From the NCBI RefSeq assembly GCF_038502225.1, contig NC_091298.1, positions 41,960,862 to 42,024,861 on the forward strand: 64,000 nucleotides of DNA, written 5' to 3'. Of the stretch, positions 1 through 14,100 are shown piece after piece. The DNA comes from Cherax quadricarinatus (lineage: Eukaryota > Arthropoda > Malacostraca > Decapoda > Parastacidae). How positions within the stretch are numbered: the first letter of the stretch is position 1; each line of letters starts with the position of its first letter. The notes beneath the pieces are model-generated. The model ran no database searches. It was not told the origin of the DNA and saw nothing but the letters and a program-made list of their open reading frames with translations. Both the position numbers and the translations under genes were made by a program.

Positions 1-3000
1 GTGTGTACTCACACAGTTATACTGTGTTTCTTCACACAGTTATACTGTGCGTACTCACACAGGTGTGCTGTGTGTACTCACACAGTTATGCTGTGTGTAC
101 TCACACAATTGTACTGTGTGTACTAACACAGTTATACTGTGTGTACTCACTCAGTTATACTGTGTATACTCAGACAGTTATACTGTGTGTACTCAGAAAG
201 TTATACTGTGTGTACTCGCACAATTATACTGTGAGTACTCACACAGTTATACTGTGAGTACTCACACAGTTACACTGTGTGTACTCACACAGTTGTACTG
301 TGTGTACTCACACAGCTATACTGTGTGTACTCACACAGTTATACTGTGTGTACTCACACAGTTATACTGTGTGTACTCACACAGTTGTACTGTGTGTACT
401 CACACAGTTACACTGTGTGTACTAACACAGTTATACTGTGTGTACTCACACAGTTATACTGTGTGTACTCACACAGTTATACTGTGTGTACTCACAGAGT
501 TATACTGTGTGTACTCACACAGTTATACTGTATGTACTCACACAGGTTTACTTTGTGTACTCACACAGTTATACTGTGTGTACTCACACAGTTGTACTGT
601 TTGTACTCACACAGTTATACTGTGTGTCCTCACAGAGTTATTCTGTGTGTACTCGCACAGTTATACTGTGTGTGCTCACACAGTTATACTCTGTGTACTC
701 ACACAGTTGTACTGTGTGTACTCACACATTTGTACTGTGTGTACTAACACAGTTATACTGTGTGTACTCACACAGTTGTACTGTGTGTACTCACACAGTT
801 ATACTGTGTTTCTTCACACAGTTATACTGAGCGTACTCACACATGTGTGCTGTGTGTACTCACACAGTTATACTGTGTGTACTCACACAATTGTACTGTG
901 TGTACTACACAGTTATAATGTGTGTACTCACACAGTTATACTGTGTGTACTCACACAGTTATACTGTGTGTACTCACAAAGTTATACTGTGTGTACTCAC
1001 ACAGTTATACTGTGTGTACTCACACAGTTATACTGTGTGTACTCACAATTATACTGTGTGTACTCACACAGTTACACTGTGTGTACTCACACAGTTATAC
1101 TGTGTGTACTCACACAGTTATACTGTATGTACTCACACAGGTTTACTTTGTGTACTCACACAGTTATACTGTGTGTATTCACACAGTTGTACTGTGTGCA
1201 CTCACACAGTTGTACTGTGTGTACTCACACAGTTGCACTGTTTGTACTCACACAGTTATACTGTGTGTCCTCACACAGTTATTCTGTGTGTACTCGCACA
1301 GTTATACTATGTGTACTCACACAGTTATACTCTGTGTACTCACACAGTTGTACTGTGTGTACTCACACATTTGTACTGTGTGTACTAACACAGTTATACT
1401 GTGTGTACTCACACAGTTGTACTGTGTGTACTCACACAGTTATACTGTGTTTCTTCACACAGTTATACTGAGCGTACTCACACATGTGTGCTGTGTGTAC
1501 TCACACAGTTATACTGTGTGTACTCACACAATTGTACTGTGTGTACTAACACAGTTATACTGTGTGTACTCACACAGTTATACTGTGTGTACTCACACAG
1601 TTATACTGTGTGTACTCACAAATTTATACTGTGTGTACTCACACAGTTATACTGTGTGTACTCGCACAGTTATTGTGTGTGTACTCACACAGTCATACTG
1701 TGTGTACTCATACACTTATACTGTGTGCACTCACACAGTTATACTATGTGTACTCACACAGTTGTACTGTATGTGCTCACACAGCTATACTGTGTTTACT
1801 CACACAGTTATACTGTGTGTACTCATACAGGTATACTTTGTGTACTCACATAGTTATATTGTGTGTACTCACAGAGTTGTACTGTGTGCACTCCCACAGT
1901 TGTACTGTGTGTTCTCACACAGTTGTACTGTGTGTACTCACACAGTTATACTGTGTGTGCTCTCGCAGTTGTACTGTGTGTACTCACACAGTTGTACTGT
2001 GTGTACTCACACAGTTGTACTGTGTGTACTCACACAGTTGTACTGTGTGTACTCACACAGTTATACTGTGTGTGCTCTCGCAGTTGTACTGTGTGTACTC
2101 ACACAGTTGTACTGTGTGTACTCACACAGTTGTACTGTGTGTACTCACACAGTTGTACTGTGTGTACTCACACAGTTGTACTCTGTGTACTTACAGAGTT
2201 GTACTGTGTGTATTCACACAGCTATACGGTTTACACTCACACAGTTGTACTGTGTGTACTCACACAGCTATACTGTGTGTACTCACACAGTTATACTGTG
2301 TGTACTCACACAGTTATACTGTGTGTACTCACACAGCTATACTGTGTGTACTCACACAGTTATACTGTGTGTACTCACACAGTTATACTGTGTGTACTCA
2401 CACAGTTATACTGTGTGTACTCACACAGTTGTACTGTGTGTACTCTCACATTTGTACTGTGTGTACTAACACAGTTATACTGTGTGTACTCACACAGTTG
2501 TACTGTGTGTACTCACACAGTTATACTGTGTTTCTTCACACAGTTATACTGTGCGTACTCACACAGGTGTGCTGTGTGTACTCACACAGTTATGCTGTGT
2601 GTACTCACTCAGTTATACTGTGTGTACTCAGACAGTTATACTGTGTGTACTCACAAAGTTATACTGTATGTACTCACACAGTTATACTGTGTGTACTCGC
2701 ACAGTTATTGTATGTGTACTCACACAGTCATACTGTGTGTACTCACACACTTATACTGTGTGTACTCACACAGTTATATTGTGTGTACTCACACAGTTGT
2801 ACTGTGTGTGCTCACACAGGTATACTGTGTTTACTCACACAGTTATACTGTGTGTACTCACACAGGTATACTTTGTGTACTCACACAGTTATATTGTGTG
2901 TACTCACACAGTTGTACTGTGTGCACTCCCACAGTTGTACTGTGTGTACTCACACAGTTGTACTGTGTGTACTCACACAGTTATAGTGTGTGTACTCACA

Positions 3001-3010
3001 CAGTTGTACT
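1..3010. repeat. 23-bp satellite array with an inverted repeat in every unit
   Basis: About 130 head-to-tail copies of a 23-bp unit fill the start of the window, so the array probably continues leftward. Each unit contains the perfect dyad CACACAG-TTATA-CTGTGTG, and the linker GTGTACTCACAC is itself a short dyad. The commonest variation is in the loop (TTATA versus TTGTA). A marked variant block (TTTCTTCAC) recurs at 27, 809, 1450 and 2531, spacings of 782, 641 and 1081 bp. The first and last are exact multiples of 23, so there is higher-order amplification. Because 23 is not divisible by 3, one long frame reads all three phases (69-bp period). These open frames are by-products of a stop-free unit, not genes. 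Confidence 0.97.
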
Positions 3011-3269
3011 TACTCTGAAGGTTCACTCAGCCTGTCAGATCCTAAGTATCTAACAAAGTTGGCTTCTCATTATGTAAATAAATGACGGAAAACATAATAA
3101 CATGAGAAGATAAACACTTATTATAATTCAGGCAATAATATAAAAGAATTAAAAATGAAATTAATACTACTTGAAGAAAAGTGAAACATGAAAAATATAA
3201 ATAATTCGTGATGCTAAGCTAATTTATACAAAATATGTGGCGAGTTATAGAATGGTGTTATGGTGATAT
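3011..3269. other. AT-rich single-copy spacer, no gene seen
   Basis: AT-rich sequence between the 23-bp array and a LINE remnant. No open frame, RNA gene or repeat recognised. Confidence 0.6.
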
Positions 3270-3476
3270 TCTGGATAAATACGTGAGTGAGACGGGTTGG
3301 ATTAAAGTGAGGCTTGCGTAATAAGTAAATAGAATCATCAAAACTTATTTCTTGGGTAGCATTGAAAATTGGGTTGGGCAAATATTTTGTTAGTGGGAAG
3401 GATTGTAAAGGACCTGCCTAGTATGGGCCAACAGGCCTGCTGCAGTGCTCCTCCTTTCTTATGTTCTTATGTTCTC
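3270..3476 (+). mobile_element. 5'-truncated LINE 3' end (CR1/L2-like)
   Basis: The last ~75 bases (GACCTGCCTAGTATGGGCCA onward, ending TTCTTATGTTCTTATGTT) closely match the 3' end of the complete LINE at 50907-55085. The stretch around 3280 (GGATAAATACGTGAGT) matches the end of that element's ORF2 coding region. The part between is more diverged, so this is a related subfamily truncated to its 3' ~200 bp. The doubled TTCTTATG terminus is shared by both copies and marks the family's 3' end. The left boundary is approximate. Confidence 0.75.
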
Positions 3477-3689
3477 AGTAAACAGACATTAAACACCAAT
3501 AAAGTACAGACGTACATTACAAGATACTTGTAAAGGATTAAATGTCTGTTTTTCCCAGACGATCTCTGAACCTTACCAGTTTAATTAACACATTTCAGTA
3601 AAATAAATGAAATTCCGTAAAAATTTGGAAAATTTATTTGGATAATGTTAAACGTTCAACACTAAAGTTGATCCCGAGTCTGGTGATTT
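3477..3689. other. AT-rich spacer, no gene seen
   Basis: AT-rich spacer between the LINE remnant and the 25-bp satellite. Nothing recognisable. Confidence 0.5.
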
Positions 3690-5150
3690 AGAGGCACCAC
3701 AGAGTCGTGTTGACCGCTGCACCACAAAGTCGTGTTGACCGCTGCACCACAGAGTCGTGTTGACCGCTGCACCACAGAGTCTTGTTGACTGCTGCACCAC
3801 AGAGTCGTGTTGACCGCTGCACCACAGAGTCGTGTTGACCGCTGCACCACAAAGTCGTGCTGACCGCTGTACCACAGAGTCGTGCTGACCGCTGCACCAC
3901 AGAGTCGTGCTGACCGCTGCACCAGAGTCGTGCTGACCGCTGCACCACAGAGTCGTGCTGACTGCTGCACCACAGAGTCGTGTTGACCACTGTACTACAG
4001 AGTCGTGCTGAGAGCTACACCACAGAGTCGTGTTGACCGCTGCACCACAGAGTCGTGTTGACCGCTACACCACAGAGTCGTGTTGACCGCTGCGCCAGAG
4101 TCGTGTTAACCGCGGCACCACAGAGTCATGTTGGCCGCTGCACCACAGAGTCGTGATGACCGCTGCACCACAGAGTCGTGTTGACCGCTGTACCACAGAG
4201 TCGTGCTGACCGCTACACCACAGAGTCGTGTTGACCGCTGCACCATAGAGTCGTGTTGACCGCTGCTCCACAGAGTCGTGCTGACCGCTGCACCACAGAG
4301 TCGTGTTGACCGCTGCAATAAAGAGTCGTGCTGACCGCTGCACCACAGAGTCGTGTTGACCGCTGCACCACAGAGTCGAGCTGACCGCTGTACCACAGAG
4401 TCGTGCTGACCGCAGTACCAAAGAATCGTGCTGACCGCTGCACCACAGAGTCGTGATGACGGCTGCACCACAGAGTAGTGTTGACCGCTGCACCACAGAC
4501 TGGTGTTCACCCTTGCACCACAGAGTCATGCTAACAGCTGCACCACAGAGTCGTGTTGTCCGCTGCACCACAGAGCCGTGTTGACCGCTGCACCACAGTG
4601 TCGTGCTGACCGCTGCACCACAGAGTCGTGTTGACCGCTGTACCACAGAGTCGTGCTGACCGCTGCACCACAGAGTCGTGCTGACCGCTGCACCACAGAG
4701 TCGTGTTGAGCGCTGCACCACAGAGTCGTGCTGAGCGCTGCACCACAGAGTCGTGTTGACCGTTGCACGACAGAGTCGTGTTGACCGCTGCACCACAGAG
4801 TCGTGTTGACCGCTGCACCACAGAGTCGTGTTGACCGCTGCACCACAGAGTCATGCTGACCGCTATACCAGAGAGTCGTGCTGGAAGCTGCACCACAGAG
4901 TCGTGTTGACCGCCGCACCACAGAGTCGTGTTGACGTCTGCACCACAGACTCGTGTTGACCGCTGTACCACAGAGTCGTGCTGACAGCTGCACCATAGAG
5001 TCGTGCTGACCGCTGCATCACAGTCCTGCTGACCACTGCACCACAGAGTCCTGCTGAAGGCTGCACCACAGAGTATTGCTGACCGCTGCACCACAGAGTC
5101 GTGCTGACCACTGCACCACAGAGGCGTGCTGACCGCTGCACCAAAGAGTC
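3690..5150. repeat. 25-bp satellite array
   Basis: Roughly 58 copies of a 25-bp unit of the form CACCACAGAGTCGTG + TTGACCGCTG. Common variants are TTGACC/CTGACC and loss of 2-3 bases. Most units keep one or two CpGs, unusual for old methylated repeats and suggesting either recent spread or low germline methylation. Minus-strand open frames of 75-243 codons through the array are repeat artefacts with a 25-residue period. Confidence 0.96.
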
Positions 5151-5154
5151 ACGT

Positions 5155-8100
5155 TGACTGTCATTGTTCAGGACGGGTTTCCCTGTCATATTTCATTGTT
5201 CCAGACGGGTTTCTCTGTCATATTTTATAGTTCTGGACGGGCTTCCCTGTCATATTTCATTGTCCTAGACGGGTTTTTCTGTCATATTTCATTGTTCTGG
5301 ACGGGTTTCCGTGTCATATTTCATTGTTCTAGACGGGTTTCTCTGTCATATTTCATAGTTCTGGACGGGTTTCCCTGTCATATTTCGTTGTTCTAGACAG
5401 CTTTCTCTGTCATATTTCATAGTTCTGGACGGGTTTCCCTGACATATTTCATTGTCCTAGACGGGTTTCTCTGTCATATTTCATTGTTCTGGATGGGTTT
5501 CCCTGTCATATTTCATTGTTCTATACGGGTTTCTCTGTCTTATTTCATAGTTCTGAACGGGTTTCCCTGTCATATTTCATTGTTCTAGACGTGTTTCACT
5601 GTCATATTTCATTGTTCTGGACGGGTTTCTCTGTCATATTTCATTGTTCTGGACGGGTTTCCTGTCATATTTCATGGTTCTGCACGGTTTCCCTGTCATA
5701 TTTCATGGTTCTGCACGGTTTCCCTGTCATATTTCATGGTTCTGGACGGTTTTCCTGTCATATTTCATTGTTCTGGACGGGTTTCCGTCATTTTTCATTG
5801 TTCTTGTCGGGTTTCCTTCTCATATTTCATTGTTCTCGACGGGTTTCCCTGTCATTTTCATTGTTCTGGACGGGTTTCTCTGTCATATTTCATTGTTCTG
5901 GACGGGTTTCCCTGTCATTTTTCATTGTTCTGCACGGGTTTCTCTGTCATATTTCATTGTTCTGAACCGGTTTCCCTGTCATATTTCATTGTTCTGGACG
6001 TGTTTCCCTGTTATATTTCATTGTTCTGGACGGGTTTCCCTGTCATTTTTCATTGTTCTGGAAGGGTTTCCCTGTTATATTTCATTGTTCTGGACGGGTT
6101 TCCCTGTCATTTTTCATTGTTCTAGACGGGTTTCAATGTCATATTTCATTGTTATGGACGCGTTTCACTGTCATGTTTCATTGTTCTGGACGGGTTTCCC
6201 TGTCATATTTCATTGTTCTGGACGGGTTTCCCTGTCATATTTCATTGTTCTGGACGGGTTTCAATGTCATATTTAATTGTTCTGGACGGGTTTCACTGTC
6301 ATGTTTCATTGTTCTGGACGGGTTTCCGTGTCATATTTATTTGTACTGGACGGGTTTCACTGTCATATTTCATTGTTCTGGACGGATTTCTCTGTCATAT
6401 TTAATTGTTCTGGACGGGTTTCTTCTCATATTTCCTTGTTCTGGACGGATTTCCCTGTCATATTTCATTGTTTTGGACGGGTTTCATTCTGATATTTCAT
6501 TGTTCTGGACGGGTTTCAATTTCATATTTAATTATTCTGGACGAGTTTCACTGTCATTTTTCATTGTTCTGGACGGATTTGCCTGTCATATTTAATTTTT
6601 CTCAGCGGGTTTCCCTGTCATATTTCATTGCTCTGGACGGGTTTCCTTCTCATGTTTCATTGTTCTGGACGGATTTCCTTTTGATATTTCAATTTTCTGG
6701 ACGGGTTTCCCTGTCATATTTCATTGTCCTGGACGGATTTCCCTGTCATATTTAATTGTTCTCGACGGGTTTCCCTGTCATATTTAATTGTTCTGGACGG
6801 GTTTCCTTCTCATATTTCGTTGTTCTGGACTGGTTTCCCTGTCATATTTCATTGTTCTGGACGGGTTTCCCTGTAATATTTCATTGTGCTAGACGGTTTT
6901 CCCTGTCATATTTCAGTTTTCTGGACGGGTTTCCATGTTATATTTCAGTTTTCTGCACTGGTTTCCTTCTCACATTTCATTGTTCTAGACGGATTTCCCT
7001 CTCTTATTTCATTGTTCTGGACAGGTTTCCCTGTCATATTTCATTGTTCTGGAGGGGTTTCTCTGTCACATTTAATTGTTCTGGAGGGGTTTCTCTGTAA
7101 TATTTCATTGTTCTGAAAGGCTTTCCCTGTCAAATTTCATTGTTCTGAACGGGTTTCCCTGTCACATTTCGTAGTTCTGGACGGGTTCACGTCTCATATT
7201 TCATTGTTCTGGACGGGTTTTCCTGTCATATTTCATTGTTCTAGACGGGTTTCCTTGTCATATTTCATTTTTCTAGACGGGTTTCCCTGTCATATTTCAT
7301 TGTTCTGGAAGGGTTTCCCTGTCTTATTTAATTGTTCTGGACGGGTTTTCTTCTCAGTTTTCATTGTTTTGGACAGGTTTCCCTGTCATATTTCAATGTT
7401 CTGGACGGTTATCCTGTCATATTTCATTGTTCTAGACGGGATTCCCTGTCATATTTCATTGTTCTGGACTGGTTTCCCTGTATTTTTCATTGTTCTGGAC
7501 GGGATTCTATGTCATATTTCATTGTTCTCGACGGGTTTCCCTGTCATATTTCATTGTTTTGGACTGTTTTCCTTCAAATATTTCATTGTTCTGGACGGGT
7601 TTCCCTGTCATATTTCAATGTTCTTGCCGGTTTCCCTTTCATATTTCATTGTTCTTGACGGGTTTCCCTGTCATATTTGACTGTTATTGACGGGTTTCCC
7701 TGTCATATTTAATTGTTCTGGACGGGTTTCCTTCTCATATTTCATTGTTCTGGACGGGTTTACTTCTCCTATTTCATTGTTCTGGACGGGTTTCCCTGTC
7801 ATTTTTCATTGTTCTGAACGGGTTTCCCTGTCATATTTCATTGTTCTGGACGGGTTCCCCTGTCATATTTCATTGTTCTGGACGTGTTTCCTTCTCATAT
7901 TTCATTGCTCTGGACGGATTTCACTGTCATTTTTGATTGTTGTGAAAGGATTTCCCTCCCATTTTTCATTGTTCTTGACGGGTTTATTGCTCTGGACCGG
8001 TTCCCCTGTCATATTTCATTGTTCTGGACGGGTTTCCTACTCATATTTCATTGTTCTGGACGGGTTTCGCTGTCATATTTCATTGTTCTGGACGGGTTTC

Positions 8101-11100
8101 CTTCTAATATTTCATTGTTCTGGACGAGTTTCCCTGTCATATTTGATTGTTCTGGAGGGTTTCCCTCTAATTTTTCATTGTTCTGGACGGGTTTCCCTGT
8201 CATATTTCATTGTTCTGGACGGGTTTCCTTCTAATATTTCATTGTTCTGGACGGGTTTCCCTGTCGTATTTGATTGTTCTGGACGGGTTTCCCTCTAATT
8301 TTTCATTGTTCTGGACTGGTTTTCCTGTCATATTTCATTGTTCTTGACGGGTTTCCCTGTCATATTTATTTGTTCTAGACGGGTTTTCTTCTCATATTTC
8401 ATTGTTCTCGACGGGTTTCCCTGTCATATTTTATTGTTATGGATGGGTTTCCCTGTCATATTTAATTGTTCTGGACGTGTTTCCTTCTCATATTTCATTG
8501 GTCTGGACGGGTTTCCTTCTCATATTTCATTGTTCTGGACGGGTTTCCCAGTCATATTTGTTTGCTCTGGACGGGTTTCCCTCTCATTTTTCATTGTTCT
8601 TGACGGGTTTTCCTGTCAAGTTTTATTGTTCTGCACGGGTTCCCCTGTCATTTTTCATTGTTCTGGACGGGTTTTCCTCTCAGATTTTCATTGTTCTGGA
8701 CTGGTTTTTCTCTCATATTTCATTTTTCTTTAGGGTTCCTTTTTCATTTTTTATTGTTCTGGAAAGGTGTCCTTCTCATTTTTCGTTGTTCTGGACGGGT
8801 TTCCCTGTCATATTTCATTGTTTTGACGGGTTTCTTTCTCATATTTCATTGTTCTGTACTGATTTCCATGTCTTTTTTTCATTCTTCTGGACGGGTTTCC
8901 CTGTCATATTTCATTGATCTGGACGGATTTCCTTCTCATATTTCATTGTTTTGGGAGGGTTTCTTTGTCATTTTTCATTGTTCTGGACGGGTTTCCCTGT
9001 TATATTTCATTGTTCTGGACGGGTTTCCTTCTCATATTTCATTGTTCTAGACGGGTTTCCCTCTCTTATTTCATTGTTCTGGACGGGTTTCCTTGTCATA
9101 TTTTATTGTTCTGGACGGGTTTCCTTCTGATATTTCATTGCTTTGGACGGGTTTCTCTGTCATATTTAGTTGTTCTAGAGAGGTTTCTTTCTCATATTTC
9201 GTTGTTCTGAACGGCTTTCCCTGTTATATTTCATTGTTCTGAACTGGTTTCCCTCTCACATTTCGTAGTTCTCGAGAGGTTCCTTTCTCATATTTCATTG
9301 TTATGGACGGGTTTCCCTGTCATATTTAATTGTTCTGGACGGGTTTTCTTCTGATATTTCATTGTTCTGGACGGGTTTCCCTCTCATATTTCATTGTTCT
9401 GGACGGGTTTCCCTGTCATATTTCATTGTTCTGGACGGGTTTCCTTTTCATATTTCATTGTTCTGGACGGGTTTCCCTGTCATATTTCATTGTTCTGGAC
9501 GGGTTTCCCTGTCATATTTCATTGTTCTGGACGGGTTTCCCTGTCATATTTCATTGTTCTGGACGGGTTTCCCGTTCATATTTCATTGTTCTGGACGGGT
9601 TTCCCTGTCATATTTCATTGCTATGGACGGATTTCCCTGTCATATTTCATTGTTCTGGACGGGTTTCCTTATGATATTTCATTGTTCTGGACGGGTTTCC
9701 TTCTCATATTTCACTGTTCTGGACGGGTTTTCATGTCATATTTCATTGTTCTGGACGGGTTTCCCTGTCATATTTCATTGTTCTGGACGGGTTTCCCTCT
9801 CATATTTCATTGTTTTGGACGGGTTTCCTTCTCATATTTCATTGTTCTGGACGGGTTTCCCTGTCATATTTCATTGTTCTGGACGGGTTTCCTTTTCATA
9901 TTTCATTGTTATGGACGGGTTTTCCTGTCATATTTCATTGTTCTGGACGAGTTTCCCTGTCATATTTCATTGTTCTGGACGGGTTTCCCTGTTATATTTC
10001 ATTGTTCTGGACGGGTTTCCCTCTCATATTTCATTGTTCTGGACGGGTTTCCCTGTCATATTTCATTGTTCTGGACGGGTTTCCCTGTCATATTTCATTG
10101 TTCTGGACGGGTTCCTATGTCATATTTCATTGTTCTGGACGGGTTTCCTTGTCATATTTCATTGTTCTGGACGGGTTTCCCTGTCATATTTCATTGTTCT
10201 GGACGGGTTTTCCTGTCATATTTCTTTGTTCTGGACGGGTTTCCCTGTCATATTTCATTGTTCTGGACGGGTTTCCCTGTCATATTTCATTGTTCTGGAC
10301 GGGTTTCCTTCTCATATTTCATTGTTCTGGACGGGTTTCCTTGTCATATTTCATTGTTATGGACGGGTTTCCCTGTCATATTTCATTGTTCTGGACGGGT
10401 TTCCTTGTCATCATATTTCATTGTTCTAGACGGGTTTCCCTGTCATATTTCATTGTTCTGGACGGGTTTCCTTGTCATATTTCATTGTTCTGGACGGGTT
10501 TCCCTCTCATATTTCATTGTTCTGGACGGGTTTCCCTGTCATATTTCATTTTTCTGGACGGTTTTAACTGTCATATTTCATTGTTCTGGACGGGTTTTCC
10601 TGTCGAATTTCATTGTTCTGGACGGATTTCCCTGTCATATTTCATTTTTCTGGACGGGTTTCCCTGTCATATTTAATTGTTACTGGACGGGTTTCCCTGT
10701 CATATTTCATTGTTTTGGACGGGTTTCCCTGTCATATTTCATTGTTATGGACGGGTTTCCCTGTCATATTTCATTGTTCTACACTGGTTTCCCTGTCATA
10801 TTTCATTGTTCTGGACGGGTTTAACTGTCATATTTCATTGTTCTGTAGGGTTTCCCGTTCATATTTCATTGTTTTGGTCGGGTTTGCTTCCCATATTTAA
10901 TTGTTCTGGACGGGTTTCCCTGTCATATTTCATTGCTCTGGACGGGTTTGCCTCTCATTTTTCATTGTTCTTGACGGATTTCCTTGTCATATTTCAATGT
11001 TCTCGACGGTTATCCTGTCATATTTCGTTGTTCTGGACGGGTTTTCTAATTATATTTCATTGTTCTAGAAGGGTTTTCCTGTCATATTTCTTTGTTCTGG

Positions 11101-14100
11101 ACGGGTTTCCTTCTGATATTTCATTGTTCTGGACGGGTTTCCCTGTCATATTTCATTGTTCTGGACGGGTTTCCCTGTCATATTTCATTGTTCTGGACGG
11201 GTTTCCCTGTCATATTTCATTGTTCTGGACGGGTTTCCAGTCATATTTCGTTGTTCTGGACGTGTTTCCTTCTTATATTTCCTTGTTCTGGACGGGTTTC
11301 CTTCTGATATTTCATTGTTCTGGACGGGTTTTCCTGTCATATTTCATTGTTCTGGACGGGTTTCCCTGTCATATTTCATTGTTCTGGACGGGTTTCCCTG
11401 TCATATTTCATTGTTCTGGACGGGTTTCCCTGTCATATTTCATTGTTCTGGACGGGTTTCCCTCTCATATTTCATTGTTCTGGACGGGTTTCCCTGTCAT
11501 ATTTAATTGTTCTGGACGGGTTTCCCTGTCATATTTCATTGTTCTGCACGGGTTTCCTTTTCATATTTCATTGTTCTGGACGGGTTTCCGGTGTCATATT
11601 TCATTGTTCTGGACGGGTTTGCTTCTCATATTTCATTGTTCTGGACACGTTTCTCTGTCATATTTCATTGTTCTGGACGGGTTTCCTTCTCATATTTCAT
11701 TGTTCTGGACGGGTTTCCCTGTCATATTTCATTGTTCTGGACGGGTTTCCCTGTCATATTTCATTGTTCTTGACGGGTTTCCCTCTCATATTTCATTGTT
11801 CTGGACGGGTTTCTCTGTCATATTTCATTGTTCTGGACGGGTTTCCTTGTCATATTTCATTGTTCTGGACGGGTTTTCCTGTCATATTTCATTGTTCTGG
11901 ACGGGTTTCCCTGTCATATTTCATTGTTCTGGACGGGTTTCCCTGTCATATTTCATTGTTCTGGACGGGTTTCCTTCTCATATTTCATTGTTCTGGACGG
12001 GTTTCCCTGTCATATTTCATTGTTCTGGACGGGTTTCCCTCTCATATTTCATTGTTCTGGACGGGTTTCCCTGTCATATTTCATTGTTCTGGACGGGTTT
12101 CCCTGTCATATTTCATTGTTCTGGACGGGTTTCCCTGACATATTTCATTGTTCTGGACGGATTTCCCTGTCATATTTCATTTTTCTGGACGGGTTTCCCT
12201 GTCATATTTAATTGTTACTGGACGGGTTTCCCTGTCATATTTCATTGTTTTGGACGGGTTTCCCTGTCATATTTCATTGTTCTGGACGGGTTTCCCTGTC
12301 ATATTTCATTGTTCTGGACGGGTTTCCTTGTCATATTTCATTGTTCTGGACGGGTTTCCCTGTCATATTTAATTGTTCTGGACGGGTTTCCCTGTCATAT
12401 TTCATTGCTCTGGACGGGTTTGCCTCTCATTTTTCATTGTTCTTGACGGATTTCCCTGTCATATTTCATTGTTCTGGACGGGTTTCCTTGTCATATTTCA
12501 TTGTTCTGGACGGGTTTCCCTGTCATATTTCATTGTTCTGGACGGGTTTCCATGTCATATTTCATTGTTCTGGACGGGTTTCCCTGTCATATTTCATTGT
12601 TCTGGACGGGTTTCCCTGTCATATTTCATTGTTTTGAATGGGTTTCCTTCTCATATTTCATTGTTCTGGATGGGTTTCTCTGTCATATTTCATTGTTCTG
12701 GATGGGTTTCTCTGTCATATTTCATTGTTCTGGACGGGTTTCTCTGTCATATTTCATTGTTCTGGACGGGTTTCCCTGTCATATTTCATTGTTCTGGACG
12801 GGTTTCCCTGTCATATTTCATTGTTCTGGACGGGTTTCCCTGTCATATTTCATTGTTCTGGACGGGTTTCCCTGTCATATTTCATTGTTCTGGACGGGTT
12901 TCCCTGTCATATTTCATTGTTCTGGACGGGTTTCCCTCTCATATTTCATTGTTCTGGACGGGTTTCCCTGTCATATTTCATTGTTCTGGACGGATTTCCC
13001 TGTCATATTTCATTGTTCTGGACGGGTTTCCCTGTCATATTTCATTGTTCTGGACGGGTTTCCCTGTCATATTTCATTGTTCTGGACGGGTTTCTATATC
13101 ATATTTCATTGTTATGGACGGGTTTCCCTGTCATATTTCATTGTTCTGGACGGGTTTCACTGTCATATTTCATTGTTCTGGACGGGTTTTCTTTTCATAT
13201 TTCATTGTTCTGGACGGGTTTCCTTCTCATATTTCATTGTTCTGGACGGGTTTCCCTGTCATATTTCATTGTTCTGGACGGGTTTCCCTGTCATATTTCA
13301 TTCTTCTGGACGGGTTTCCCTCTTATACTTCATTGTTCTGGATTGGTTTCCTTCTCATATTTCATTGTTCTGGACTAGTTTCTCTGTCATATTTCATTGT
13401 TATGGACGGGTTTCCCAGTCACATTTCATTGTTCTGGACGGGTTTCCTTCTCATATTTCATTATTCTGGACGGGTTTCCCTGTCATATTTATTTGTTCTG
13501 GACGGGTTTCCTTCTCATATTTCCTTGTTCTGGACGGGTTTCCCTGTCATATTTCATTGTTCTGGACGGGTTTCCTTGTCATATTTCATTGTTCTGGACG
13601 GGTTTCTTTGTCATATTTCATTGTTCTGGACGGGTTTCCTTCTCATATTTCATTGTTTTGGACGGGTTTCCCTCTCATATTTCATTGTTCTTAAAGGGTT
13701 TCCCTGTCATATTTCACTATTCTGGACGGGTTTCCCTCTCATATTTCATTGTTCTGGACGGGTTTCCCTGTCATATTTCATTTTTCTGGAGGGGTTTCCT
13801 TTTCATATTTCATTGTTCTGGACTGGTTTTCCTGACATATTTCATTGTTCTGTTCGGGTTTCCCTGTCATATTTCATTGTTCTTGACGGGTTTCCCTGTC
13901 ATATTTCATTGTTCTGGACGGTTTTCCTGTCATATTTTATTATTCTTGACGAGTTTCCTTCTCATATTTCATTGTTCTGGACGAATTTCCCTCTCATATT
14001 TCATTGTTCTGGACGGGTTTCCCTGTCATATTTCATTGTTCTTGACTGGTTTCCCTGTCACATTTCAGTGTTCTGGACAGGTTTCCCTGTCATATTTCAT

